From Chloroflexota bacterium (GTDB lineage: Bacteria > Chloroflexota > Anaerolineae > Aggregatilineales > Phototrophicaceae): 48,250 nt of DNA. The translations under genes were made by a program, and so were the position numbers. The notes beneath the pieces are model-generated. The model worked only from the letters and a program-made list of their open reading frames with translations. It had not been told where the DNA came from and made no database searches. Of the stretch, positions 8,182-16,416 are shown one piece after another (position 1 is the first letter of the stretch; each line of letters opens with the position of its first letter). Where the stretch lies: positions 1 to 48,250 of the forward strand of contig JAPOWG010000051.1 of assembly GCA_026707745.1 (NCBI GenBank), written 5' to 3'.

Positions 8182-8931
8182 TCAAGCGCTCGCCGCCGCC
8201 TCGTCCGCCGGGACTTCCACCTCGATCGCCTGCTGGATCAACTGGCGGAAGTGCGGCTCCTGCAGAGCGCCGGGTTGCATGAAGATCAGCTTGCCCGTTT
8301 TGAAGACCGCGATGGTGGGAATACTGCGAATCTGGAAGAGTTGGCTGAGCGTCGGGTTGGCATCGGTATCAACTTTGACCACGCGGATCTGACCGGCGTA
8401 TTCCGCGGCCAGCTTGTCCAGGATCGGCGCCACCATGCGGCAGGGACCGCACCATTCCGCCCAAAAATCGACCAAGACGGGCATTTCATGCGAGGCGAGG
8501 ATGGCTTCTTTTTCGAAGCTGGCGTCGGTCACGTCCATCGGTTTGTCAAGGACAAGCGCTGTGTCTTGCGCTTCGCCAGCCTGTTCGTCCTCGGCTTCCG
8601 GCGGCGCGTCAGCGGCGAGGGCATCCCGCAGCTGTCCGATGAAGTCGGGCAGATCACTGGCCCAGGGTCGCGAACGCCGCACCAGGGCTTCGCCGCGATA
8701 GCAGAGGATCAAAAGCGATTTGTTCTGATAGTCGAAGCGCCGCGCGATTGCGCTGTTGCTGTCGGGATCGACTTGCGCGAAGAGGATGCCATCTTCTTCG
8801 TCAGCGGCTTTGGTAAAGGCGGTTTTGAAGTCGCTGCGCAGCTTGTCGTTGCCGGTTGTGATCAAGATAAGCGCGGCGACATTGCGGGTCGCAGCGTTAA
8901 AGTTGGCGTCGGTTAGGGTGGTTAGTGGCAT
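8182..8931 (-). CDS. Double-thioredoxin-domain protein (one active site)
   Basis: A 249-residue cytoplasmic protein made of two thioredoxin folds. The C-terminal domain (about 130-240) is an ordinary thioredoxin with WCGPC at 160-164 and the cis-proline loop IRSIPTIAVF. The N-terminal domain (about 1-105) follows the same strand/helix order (LILITTGNDK, ILFAQVDPDSN, LLILCYRGE) but has no CxxC motif. A 25-residue acidic, alanine-rich linker joins them. The C-terminal half should reduce disulfides using thioredoxin reductase; the N-terminal half is probably a protein-binding module. It is convergent with the propeller gene, 50 nt apart. Confidence 0.9.
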   Translation of the reverse strand: MPLTTLTDANFNAATRNVAALILITTGNDKLRSDFKTAFTKAADEEDGILFAQVDPDSNSAIARRFDYQNKSLLILCYRGEALVRRSRPWASDLPDFIGQLRDALAADAPPEAEDEQAGEAQDTALVLDKPMDVTDASFEKEAILASHEMPVLVDFWAEWCGPCRMVAPILDKLAAEYAGQIRVVKVDTDANPTLSQLFQIRSIPTIAVFKTGKLIFMQPGALQEPHFRQLIQQAIEVEVPADEAAASA

Positions 8932-8965
8932 GTGTTTTCCTGACGAAGCGCTAGTTCCGACTCAA

Positions 8966-9103
8966 TTATAGTACAGACAAAGAGCAAGCTCTACATCTGA
9001 ATGATTCTAACGTAATCGTGTCTATTCCTCTTCGGTTAAGCTGCTCCGCGATCGCTACAGGCATTAACTCATCGAGGTAGTACCGGAGCCTTCGGTCTTC
9101 CAT
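8966..9103 (-). pseudogene. Truncated DUF5615 PIN-like toxin remnant
   Basis: A 45-codon frame that begins inside the end of the DUF433 gene, in another phase. Its first 34 residues (starting MEDRRLRYYLDELMPVAIAE, then RGIDTITLES) match the N-terminus of DUF5615 PIN-like nucleases: the LDE acidic motif, the (P)xxIAEQL helix and the RGID.IT strand. The match then stops in a cysteine-rich tail of a few residues. Intact members are about 110-120 residues, so two thirds are missing. DUF433 and DUF5615 genes are common neighbours, with this kind of overlap, which supports the reading. It is probably a dead toxin. Confidence 0.7.
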
Positions 9104-9368
9104 AGCCGGCCTTGACAAGTCTTTCGAAGTTTTCGTCTTGGCGTTTGATGTCCGCGTCTATCGCCGCGCTGTTGCGTTGGTAATAGTCGAGGGCGGCATT
9201 GACCTGTTCAAGGCTTAAGTTAACGTCCCCCGCGATTTCGTCGCGGCTGTACTTGAGTTGAACTGCGGTAACAATATCTGTGACGCGGATGCCAGTCCCG
9301 GCAATACAAGGCCTGCCGCCGCGAACGCCCGGTTTTCTGGTGATTCCCGCTGTCATGATTTCCTTCAT
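9069..9368 (-). CDS. DUF433 family antitoxin-like DNA-binding protein
   Basis: A 99-residue DUF433 protein, the VapB45-type antitoxin group with a small winged/helix-turn-helix fold. Typical features are TRKPGVRGGRPCIAGTGIRV at about residues 10-29 (the conserved 'GxPxIxGTRI' block) and the helix-turn-helix region SRDEIAGDVNLSLEQVNAALDYY. Such proteins repress their operon and neutralise a PIN-like nuclease. The partner here is only a truncated remnant overlapping the 3' end. ATG 9368 is used; an in-frame ATG at 9356, preceded by GAAGGAAATC, is an equally good start. Confidence 0.88.
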   Translation of the reverse strand: MKEIMTAGITRKPGVRGGRPCIAGTGIRVTDIVTAVQLKYSRDEIAGDVNLSLEQVNAALDYYQRNSAAIDADIKRQDENFERLVKAGYGRPKAPVLPR

Positions 9369-9454
9369 TTCCCGCTAACTTCCGATATGGTTAAGGGAAG
9401 AAGCTAGCTGAAGCATACGCTTTCTTGCGCGCCACAAGAACATATCGCCTGGCG

Positions 9455-9694
9455 CTAGACTGACCGCGGTTGGGCGCGCTGTTCCGGGCTGGGCTGTTCC
9501 TTTTCGGCTTCCCGCTCTGCGGCGATCTCGGCATCAATTTGTGCCAGAAACTCTTCGCTGAAATCGGCGATGACAGTCGGATTGCCGTCATCATCATACT
9601 GGGTGATGCGATAGGTGCCGGGCTTGGCTGTGCCCGCGGCGATTTCCGCAGCTTGTTTGAAGCTTTTCTCTAATCTTTCACCAAAGTTACTCAT
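9455..9694 (-). CDS. Short putative antitoxin without HTH, partner of RelE-like toxin
   Basis: A 79-residue acidic protein starting MSNFGERLEKSFKQAAEIAA. The first 30 residues resemble the N-terminal helix of HigA/RelB-type antitoxins that follow a RelE toxin. However, the helix-turn-helix DNA-binding domain usually found after it is absent, and the C-terminus is a charged, disordered tail. Its ATG overlaps the toxin stop codon (ATGA, 9691-9694), so the two are translationally coupled, as expected for a toxin-antitoxin pair. Its role as antitoxin is inferred from position. It may be a shortened antitoxin or a different short family. Confidence 0.65.
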   Translation of the reverse strand: MSNFGERLEKSFKQAAEIAAGTAKPGTYRITQYDDDGNPTVIADFSEEFLAQIDAEIAAEREAEKEQPSPEQRAQPRSV

Positions 9695-10044
9695 TGTATT
9701 GTCCTCCCGTAAGATTTCAGGATTACTAATACAGCGTTCCTGATAGCATTCTTCCGCGCCTGAGTTATGTTTTCTCTTTCGCGCTTGCTGTATAAGTCTA
9801 TCAGAAAGACAGGTATATCGGGACCGCTATAGAATGTAATGACTCTATAGCCACCACTTTTGCCACTGCCTCGAAGCGGGATTCTGATTTTGCGGGCGCC
9901 ACCAGTGCCTCGCACAACAATTCCTGAGCTAGGGTTCAGACCAATAAAGGTCTTTATGAAGTCCAACTCCTTGCGGGATATTCTCAGCTTCTTAGTCTGC
10001 CGCGTAAACTCAGGAGTTTCCACTATAGTATGCATATCACTCAA
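9691..10044 (-). CDS. RelE/HigB-type toxin
   Basis: A 117-residue protein of the type II toxin RelE/ParE superfamily, HigB-like, expected to act as a ribosome-dependent mRNA endonuclease. The key block is GTGGARKIRIPLRGSGKSGG (residues 46-65) followed by YRVITFY, which matches the conserved 'PGTGGhRK.R....GKSGGhRVIY' pattern. Then comes LIDLYSKRERENIT, equivalent to the 'hhxYaKnExddL' strand and helix. Toxin-first order with an overlapping downstream gene is the HigBA arrangement. It lies 48 nt after the end of the ABC exporter operon on the same strand. Confidence 0.85.
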   Translation of the reverse strand: MSDMHTIVETPEFTRQTKKLRISRKELDFIKTFIGLNPSSGIVVRGTGGARKIRIPLRGSGKSGGYRVITFYSGPDIPVFLIDLYSKRERENITQARKNAIRNAVLVILKSYGRTIQ

Positions 10045-10092
10045 TCAAAGTGTACACGCTGGTCCGGGCAATTGCAATCACAGCGCGCGCCG

Positions 10093-11898
10093 CTAGCCCG
10101 CCATGCGCTCGATGTACTCCAGGCTCTGGTGACGGAAGTAGCTGTCATAAAGATTGGCGTAGTGCCCTCCAGCCAACATCAACTGATCGTGCGTGCCCGA
10201 CTCGATAATCTCGCCCTGGTCGAGCACGATGATGCGATCGGCATGTCGGATGGTCGACAAGCGATGCGCGATGACAATTGAGGTGCGGTTGCCCATCAGC
10301 GTGTCCAAGCCCTCCTGGATCAGCGTTTCGGTAAGCGGATCGACGCTGGCAGTGGCTTCGTCGAGGATGAAAATGGCGGGATCTTGCAGTAGCACGCGGG
10401 CGATGGCCACCAGTTGTCGTTGCCCCATGGACAAGTTTCCGCCTCGTTCGCCGACTTGCGTGTCGAGCCCTTCTTGCAGGCTCACCAGCCAGTCGCCGCG
10501 GCCCACTTTGTAGGCGATGTCGGTGACTTCTTGATCACTGGCCTCGGGTTTGCCGTAGCGAATGTTCTCCATCACCGTGCCGTCAAAGAGGAAAGGCGTC
10601 TGTGTCACCACGCCAAGTTGCGAGCGATAGCTCGACAAGTTGAAGTAGCGGATATCCTGCCCGTCGATGAGCAGGTCGCCACTCTGGTACTCGTAGAAGC
10701 GATTGATCAACTTGGCAATGCTCGATTTGCCCGAGCCGGTATGCCCGACCAGCGCCAGCGTTTCGCCCGGAGGAATCTTGAGACTGAAGCCTTGCAGCAC
10801 CGGTTCGCCCGTGATGTAGTGGAAGTCCATGTTGACGAATTCGATCTCTCCTTTGACCGCGGGGACCCGGTCGTCCGCCTTCTGCTTGACCACTGCTTCG
10901 GCGTCGATCAAGGCGAAAACGCGCTCTCCCGCCGCCAAGCCCAACTGAAACTGGCTCCAGAAAGACGAGATGCTCGTCAGCGGGAACCAAATCATGCCCA
11001 TGCCCTGGATAAACAGGAACCATTGGCCGGCGGTCAGTACGCCCTGCTGCGCCATATTGATGCCAAACCAGACCACCGCCGCTACGCCCAGTCCCGCGAT
11101 CGTCACCAGGATAGGGAAGATGCTGCCGAAGACGAAACCGTTGATCTTTTCGACCTCGTAGGATTCCTGATTGACCGTCTTGAACTCATCGTAGATCATC
11201 TGCTCGCGGCGGAAGGCTTTGGCCACGCCGATGCCGCTGATCGACTCCTGGATATGCGCGTTGACAGTTGCTAGCTGCCGACGCGAATTGGTCACCGTCC
11301 GCCGCGCCACCGTGCGGAATTTCAGCGCCGTATACATGATGAAGGGGATGATCGCCATCAGAATCCAAGTCATGTTCACGTTGACGGTGAACAAGTAGAT
11401 GATCAGCAGCACCACCAGCAGCAGCCGGCTCATCAGGTTGATGCTCAGGCGCACTGTCTCGGAGAAGGCTTGCGTATCCGACAGCACGCGGCTGACGACC
11501 TTGCCGGTCGGATATTGGTCATAGAATGACATATCGCGCTCGGTCACGGCGTTGAAGGCGTCTTCGCGCAAATCAAGGGTGACATCGCCGACCGCCTCCG
11601 CCGACAGCCACTGACGAACCATATTGGCCACCCAGCCGGCGCTGGCCGCAATGCCCAGTATGATGGCCGTGCCGATGGGATCGAAGGTCTCGGGCGTGAA
11701 TTGCAATTGGTCGAGTGCTTGCGAGACGACCACCGGCAAAATCAGGTCCATGACCGAGCTGAGGAAGACCACCAACCCGACAACGATCATCTTCCACAGA
11801 TGGGGCTTGAAGTAACCCAGAATGCGTTTGACCAGTTGCCAATCAGAATATTGGCGATCGTATTCTTCGGCGTCTAGGCCGTCCATGATGAAGCCCAT
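10093..11898 (-). CDS. ABC exporter half-transporter, catalytically competent subunit
   Basis: A 601-residue membrane half-transporter: a six-helix transmembrane domain (about 30-320) and an ATPase domain. Walker A is GHTGSGKSS (385-393), the signature is LSMGQ (489-493), Walker B ends in Asp513-Glu514 with the catalytic glutamate present, and the switch histidine is His545. It follows the other half-transporter with a TAATG overlap at 11896-11900, so the two are co-translated and almost surely form a heterodimer. The methionine in the signature is a mild deviation. It should export a lipid, peptide or drug; the substrate cannot be read from sequence. Confidence 0.93.
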   Translation of the reverse strand: MGFIMDGLDAEEYDRQYSDWQLVKRILGYFKPHLWKMIVVGLVVFLSSVMDLILPVVVSQALDQLQFTPETFDPIGTAIILGIAASAGWVANMVRQWLSAEAVGDVTLDLREDAFNAVTERDMSFYDQYPTGKVVSRVLSDTQAFSETVRLSINLMSRLLLVVLLIIYLFTVNVNMTWILMAIIPFIMYTALKFRTVARRTVTNSRRQLATVNAHIQESISGIGVAKAFRREQMIYDEFKTVNQESYEVEKINGFVFGSIFPILVTIAGLGVAAVVWFGINMAQQGVLTAGQWFLFIQGMGMIWFPLTSISSFWSQFQLGLAAGERVFALIDAEAVVKQKADDRVPAVKGEIEFVNMDFHYITGEPVLQGFSLKIPPGETLALVGHTGSGKSSIAKLINRFYEYQSGDLLIDGQDIRYFNLSSYRSQLGVVTQTPFLFDGTVMENIRYGKPEASDQEVTDIAYKVGRGDWLVSLQEGLDTQVGERGGNLSMGQRQLVAIARVLLQDPAIFILDEATASVDPLTETLIQEGLDTLMGNRTSIVIAHRLSTIRHADRIIVLDQGEIIESGTHDQLMLAGGHYANLYDSYFRHQSLEYIERMAG

Positions 11899-13697
11899 TA
11901 CGCTCCTCCTCCCGCTGCCAGTTGCCCAACCGGCGTTTCTACAGCGCCATAGCGCGCGAAAATTCGGCGATAATGCTCGGAACTGCCCAGCAATTCTTCA
12001 TGCGAGCCATTGGCGATTGCCCGGCCGTTTTCCAAAACGATGATGCGGTCGGCCCAGCGGATCTGCGACAAGCGATGCGTGATCAAAATCGTCGTCCGTC
12101 CCTCTTGCGCCCGCCGCATGGCTTTCTGAATCTCGTCTTCGGTGGCGCTGTCGATGGCGCTGGTCGAATCATCAAGGATCAGGATGCGCGGCTGCCGCAG
12201 GAAGGCGCGCGCCAGCGCCAGCCGCTGACGCTGGCCGCCGGATAGCATAACGCCGCGTTCCCCGATTTCACTCTGGTAGCCCTCATTGAATGAAAGGATG
12301 AAATCATGAGCCTGCGCTTCTCTTGCGGCATTTTCGATCTGCTCTTGCGTCGCGTTTTCAACGCCGAAGGAGATATTTTCGGCGATCGAACGCGAGAAGA
12401 GGAAGATATCCTGCTCGATCTTGCCCATCTGCGAGCGCAGCCGATCAAGATTCCAGTCACGCACATCGACGCCATCGATCATGACGCGCCCGTCATCGAC
12501 ATCGTAGGTGCGGCTGACCAATTGCGTCAGCGTAGACTTGCCCGAGCCGGTCTGCCCGACAATGGCGACCGTCTGCCCCGGCTCCACCGTGAAGGAGACA
12601 TTCTCCAGCACGGTGGAACCGTGGAATTTGAAGGTCACGTTATCGAACTCGATCGCGCCTTCCACCGCCGCGCTGTATCCGGCCAGATTCTCGTCAATAT
12701 CGGAGCGCTGCTCGATCAACTCGAGGATGCGGCGCGCGCCGGCGATGCCCAGCTGAATCATGCTGATCGAAAAGAGCGATATGAAAACCGGGAACGAAAG
12801 CACTTGCATCAGGCCGGCTACCGCGATGATATCGCCGATGCCGAGGATGCCGCGCTCGTGCATATGCAGACAGTGCAAGAAGAAGAAGCCGAAGGCGATG
12901 CCGAACATCAGCAGCGGCAGATAGGCCGCTTCGATCTTGCCCTGCTGCACGAAAAAGTCGCGGTATTTCCAGGCGTTGCGCCGGAACTTCTTGCGCTCTT
13001 CGATTTCCTGCGCCGCCACCTTAACGATCTCGATGCCGCTGATCGTCTCTTCCAGGCGGGCGCTGAGCGTGCCGTATTGCATGCGCTGCTGCATCATCAC
13101 CGGTTCCAGCCGGCGCATATAACGGCGCACGACGATGACGTAGCTGATGACGAAGATGATCGGCACCAGCAGCAATTCCAGATTGATGGCGGCGATGTAT
13201 GCCATCGGCACGGCGAAACCCAGCACCATATCGAACATGAACATGATGCCGGGGTGAATCACAAAATTGAGCTGCCGCACGTCATCGGTGGCGCGGGCCA
13301 TGATATCACCCACCCGCTGCTGGTCATGGAAGGTCTGGCTCTTGCCTAGCAGACTGGCGTAGAGCTCGTGCCGTGAATCACGCTCGACCCGCGTCGAGAG
13401 GATGACCATGGCCATTGATCCCATTAGCGAAAACAGACCGTCCGAGACCGACAAGATCAAGACGGCGAGGCTGACTGCGATCACCGCCCCGGCGTCACCG
13501 CCCTCGATGATTAGCTCCGCGCCTCGGCCAAACATCACTCGCGCTCCCGAAAAGGCGATGTAGGTCAAGGCGAAGCCCACCAATCCGACGAAGAAATACA
13601 GCTTGTGCTCAAAGCAATGCGACATGATCCAGCGAACGGCGCTTGAGCGATTGTATTCGCGCAAGCCTTCAATGGTGAACTCACTTTTATGAACCAA
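11898..13697 (-). CDS. ABC exporter half-transporter with degenerate Walker B
   Basis: A 599-residue half-transporter, first gene of a two-gene operon. The ATPase domain has Walker A GQTGSGKST (381-389), signature LSGGQ (485-489), and switch His541. The catalytic glutamate after Walker B is replaced by aspartate (ILILDDST, Asp510). Together with LSMGQ in the partner, this predicts one degenerate and one consensus ATP site, the pattern known from heterodimeric exporters such as TM287/288 and LmrCD. The transmembrane domain covers about residues 25-320. A promoter candidate lies 50-80 nt upstream. Confidence 0.93.
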   Translation of the reverse strand: MVHKSEFTIEGLREYNRSSAVRWIMSHCFEHKLYFFVGLVGFALTYIAFSGARVMFGRGAELIIEGGDAGAVIAVSLAVLILSVSDGLFSLMGSMAMVILSTRVERDSRHELYASLLGKSQTFHDQQRVGDIMARATDDVRQLNFVIHPGIMFMFDMVLGFAVPMAYIAAINLELLLVPIIFVISYVIVVRRYMRRLEPVMMQQRMQYGTLSARLEETISGIEIVKVAAQEIEERKKFRRNAWKYRDFFVQQGKIEAAYLPLLMFGIAFGFFFLHCLHMHERGILGIGDIIAVAGLMQVLSFPVFISLFSISMIQLGIAGARRILELIEQRSDIDENLAGYSAAVEGAIEFDNVTFKFHGSTVLENVSFTVEPGQTVAIVGQTGSGKSTLTQLVSRTYDVDDGRVMIDGVDVRDWNLDRLRSQMGKIEQDIFLFSRSIAENISFGVENATQEQIENAAREAQAHDFILSFNEGYQSEIGERGVMLSGGQRQRLALARAFLRQPRILILDDSTSAIDSATEDEIQKAMRRAQEGRTTILITHRLSQIRWADRIIVLENGRAIANGSHEELLGSSEHYRRIFARYGAVETPVGQLAAGGGA

Positions 13698-13748
13698 TGT
13701 GAACTCCTATGACATCTGCTGGACAGAACAATAGTTCAAGGATCGACC

Positions 13749-13778
13749 ATTATACACGAGACTAACAAGCGCTGTAAG
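13749..13778 (-). promoter_or_regulatory. Promoter candidate of the ABC exporter operon
   Basis: On the minus strand, CTTACA (13773-13778) and TATAAT (13749-13754) are separated by 18 bp. The -10 is perfect and the -35 matches four of six. It lies about 50 nt upstream of the start codon at 13697. The plus-strand side of this gap also has two TATAAT hexamers (13848-13853 and 13862-13867) ahead of the phosphatase gene, but without a recognisable -35. Confidence 0.5.
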
Positions 13779-13900
13779 GGTGATCATAGCAAAGCCAAGC
13801 AGATTGTGGAAAAATCCGTCTCCGCTGCTGTATCGAGGGAGATGCTTTATAATCACAGACCTATAATGTAGCGCGTCTTTGTACCTTTTGGAGCGGCTCT

Positions 13901-15265
13901 ATGCTCGCGCGTTCACCCATTCCAACAATCAAGCCAGCCGACACCGGACATCACTTCGTCATATACAGCGACAGTTGTTCGGGCCAGCCGGGAACTCTCC
14001 ACGAAGGGAACTTTCGGCAGATCAATGAACTGATAGCGGCTTTGGATCAAGCGCCGCAATTTATCTGTTTCCCCGGCGACGAGATTATGGGTTTGACCAG
14101 GGATCGCGAAAGACTGCGCCGTCAATGGACTTACTTTTTTGAAACGGAATTGGCCTGGCTCGATCGCGCTGCTGTGCCCGTCTATCACAGCAGCGGCAAT
14201 CACACGGTCTACGACCGCATGAGCGAGACCGTTTTCCGCGAGACAATGGCGCATCAGCCACAAAATGGACCGCCCGATCAACGCGGCCTGTCTTATTTTG
14301 TGAGGCGCGGCGACCTGCTGATGATCTTTGTCAATACCTTGTGGTCGGTCACGGGCGGCGAAGGCACGGTGGAAACCGAATGGCTGGAAGCGACGCTGGA
14401 GCAAAACGCGGACGCCGGGCACAAACTGGTTTTCGGTCATCACCCCGTATGGACTGTCAACGGCTATGCCGGCGACTACCAACGCAATCTGGAGCGCAAC
14501 AACGGCCGACGCTTCTGGGACGCGCTGGCGCGGCATGGCGTGCTTGCTTATGTGTGCAGCCATATCCTGGCTTTTGACGCGCAGGTTCACGGCGGCGTCT
14601 TGCAGATTTGCAGCGCGGGCGCGGGCACGGCGCATCGTATGCCGGCGGACGATGAGTACCTGCACATCGTGCAGGCGGCACTGGATGACGTCGGTCTGCG
14701 CTATCAGGTGCTGGATCGCGCCGGACAAGTACGAGAGTGGCTCTTCTGGCCTTGGCTCTTACCCTCGTCTCAAAGCTGGAAGCCCTTCAGCCCCGCCGCG
14801 GCTCAGTCGCTGACCGCGGACTGCCTGGGGCGGCTTGACAAGGTTCAAGTGGTCTTATGGGAGATCAATGGGGAGTTGTACGCGACTTCTGACGGCGCTC
14901 CCCAAATGATTTTGCGCGGGGACGCGAAAGATGACGCTTTGCCCCCGTTTTGGCTAGGCGCCAGCGGCGTCGATAATCGCCTTACCGCGCTGCTGAGTCC
15001 CAGGGCGAATCGCAGTCCGCATCGCTGGGCAGGACCGCCGCTGCCGAAGGGAGGGACATTCAGCATCCAATTCGCCTTGCACAGTGGCATGGGACCCGGC
15101 GGCTTGCTCTGGCGTTGGAGCGATGAAGACGCCTGGTCGAGTTTGATTGGCGCTTCGGCTTGGGGCGCGGAGCGGATCCCCTGGTCACATAGTTGGCGCA
15201 TTGGCGAGAACTTGCGCCCCCGCTGGCACTGTCTGTCTTTTGAGCTGTGCGACCTGTTCATGTAA
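13901..15265 (+). CDS. Metallophosphoesterase-like protein with degenerate metal site
   Basis: A 454-residue protein whose first 240 residues follow the calcineurin-like phosphoesterase order: FVIYSDSCSG (Asp24), CFPGDEIMG (Gly59-Asp60), SSGNHTVYD (Asn100-His101), FGHHPVW (His180-His181) and CSHILAFD (His221). Two usual ligands are altered: the DxH motif reads Asp-Ser-Cys, and the final GHxH reads Ser-His-Ile-Leu. The C-terminal 200 residues look like a beta-rich domain with conserved tryptophans (for example WLGASGVDN, LLWRWSDED). It has no signal peptide. GGAG lies 10 nt before ATG 13901. Activity may be lost or changed; the fold assignment is fairly sure. Confidence 0.82.
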   Translation: MLARSPIPTIKPADTGHHFVIYSDSCSGQPGTLHEGNFRQINELIAALDQAPQFICFPGDEIMGLTRDRERLRRQWTYFFETELAWLDRAAVPVYHSSGNHTVYDRMSETVFRETMAHQPQNGPPDQRGLSYFVRRGDLLMIFVNTLWSVTGGEGTVETEWLEATLEQNADAGHKLVFGHHPVWTVNGYAGDYQRNLERNNGRRFWDALARHGVLAYVCSHILAFDAQVHGGVLQICSAGAGTAHRMPADDEYLHIVQAALDDVGLRYQVLDRAGQVREWLFWPWLLPSSQSWKPFSPAAAQSLTADCLGRLDKVQVVLWEINGELYATSDGAPQMILRGDAKDDALPPFWLGASGVDNRLTALLSPRANRSPHRWAGPPLPKGGTFSIQFALHSGMGPGGLLWRWSDEDAWSSLIGASAWGAERIPWSHSWRIGENLRPRWHCLSFELCDLFM

Positions 15266-15356
15266 ACCGCGCCGCTCGCGCGACGACAAGGCCTATTTTT
15301 TTGCCTGAGCGCGACATTCCTGGAACCTTTTCGCCAGTTACGCGTCGAGCGGCTCT
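15264..15356 (+). repeat. Two-hairpin dispersed repeat, copy B
   Basis: Begins in the stop codon of the phosphoesterase gene. Hairpin 1 is CGCCGC-TCGC-GCGACG (one mismatch). The core TGAGCGCG is followed by a TTCCTGGAACC segment and TTCGCCAGTTACGCGTCGAG, then CGGCT. Plus orientation, 109 nt upstream of the co-oriented CysQ-like gene. Confidence 0.75.
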
Positions 15357-15465
15357 TGAACTGAAGACGACTTGGCTTGCCAATGCGGGGGAGATCGCCG
15401 GTATCAATTGCCAACACATCGGTCTATGATCGTAATTACCTTCAGTAACCCGGCAGGAATCAACC

Positions 15466-16416
15466 ATGCAAACGATACGCGAAGCTATACGAGACGCCGT
15501 GAAGCTCTGCCGCCGCGTACAAGAGCACTATTTGATCGCCAATACCAAGTCCGCGGGCGATCACAAAGAACCGGTGACCATCGCCGATTACGGCTCGCAA
15601 GCGATAATCTGCCGCGCGCTGATGACGCATTTCCCCGACGATGGCGTCATCTCCGAAGAGTCGGGCGAGCAGTTTCTGCAATTGCTTTCGGCTGAGCAGC
15701 GCTCGCAGGTGCTGGCGCTGCTTGAGGATGTGCTGGGTTGCGCCCTTAGCGAGACAGACCTGGTCAACTGGCTGGAGCACGGCAAGGGAAAGGCGACAGA
15801 ACGCAACTGGGTAATCGACCCCATCGACGGTACCAAGGGCTTCATCGCGCTGCGGCATTATGCCATCGCCTGCGGCACCCTGGTAGACGGACAGGTAGCG
15901 GATGGCATTGTCGCCGCGCCGGGTTATGCTGATGGCCAGGGCGCGCTCTTTTATACGGAAAACGGCGCCACCTGGCAAGCGCCGATCGCGGCTGGCGATG
16001 GCGAGCGCGTTCGCGTGTCGGCCCGGCGCGACGCCGAAGCGTTCATCGCCGTGCAAAGCTTCGAGAGGGAACATGCCAGCAAATCGCGCATGGGGCGAGC
16101 GCGGCAATTGGCGGGCTTGGGCGACGTGCAGATCCTGGAGTTGGACAGCATGGAAAAATACGCGCTGGTCGCCTGTGGCGACGCCGATCTTTACATGCGT
16201 TTGCCGCGCGAAGGCAGCGCCTACCGGCACAAGATCTGGGATCATGTTGCGGGGGCCGCCTTGGTGCAAGGCGCAGGCGGCATGGTGACCGACCTGGACG
16301 GTGGCCCGCTCGACTTTTCACAGGGCGAGTCGCTGCCGAACGCCGGCATGATCATCAGCAACGGGCAGCATCACGAGCGCGTGGTTGCGGCGGTGCAAAG
16401 GGTCATGTCGGGCTAA
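15466..16416 (+). CDS. cysQ: Inositol monophosphatase superfamily, 3'(2'),5'-bisphosphate nucleotidase-like
   Basis: A 316-residue magnesium-dependent phosphatase. The metal-binding motifs are all there: VISEES (Glu64-Glu65), DPIDGT (118-123) followed by KGF, and KIWDHVAG near residue 252. Insertion after the first motif (QFLQLLSAEQRSQVLALL...) and the 'KGF' after DGT are typical of the HAL2/CysQ branch, which removes the 3'-phosphate from adenosine 3',5'-bisphosphate left by sulfation. The symbol is a best guess. AGGAA sits 8 nt before ATG 15466. It converges with the glycosyltransferase gene, and the two stop codons overlap. Confidence 0.88.
   Translation: MQTIREAIRDAVKLCRRVQEHYLIANTKSAGDHKEPVTIADYGSQAIICRALMTHFPDDGVISEESGEQFLQLLSAEQRSQVLALLEDVLGCALSETDLVNWLEHGKGKATERNWVIDPIDGTKGFIALRHYAIACGTLVDGQVADGIVAAPGYADGQGALFYTENGATWQAPIAAGDGERVRVSARRDAEAFIAVQSFEREHASKSRMGRARQLAGLGDVQILELDSMEKYALVACGDADLYMRLPREGSAYRHKIWDHVAGAALVQGAGGMVTDLDGGPLDFSQGESLPNAGMIISNGQHHERVVAAVQRVMSG

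Noticed and set aside
12306..13349. 347-codon frame antisense to the ABC exporter gene
   Set aside because: Mirror of the exporter coding frame; His/Asp/Arg-rich product and no start signal. The same applies to 10414-11274 and 8104-8916.
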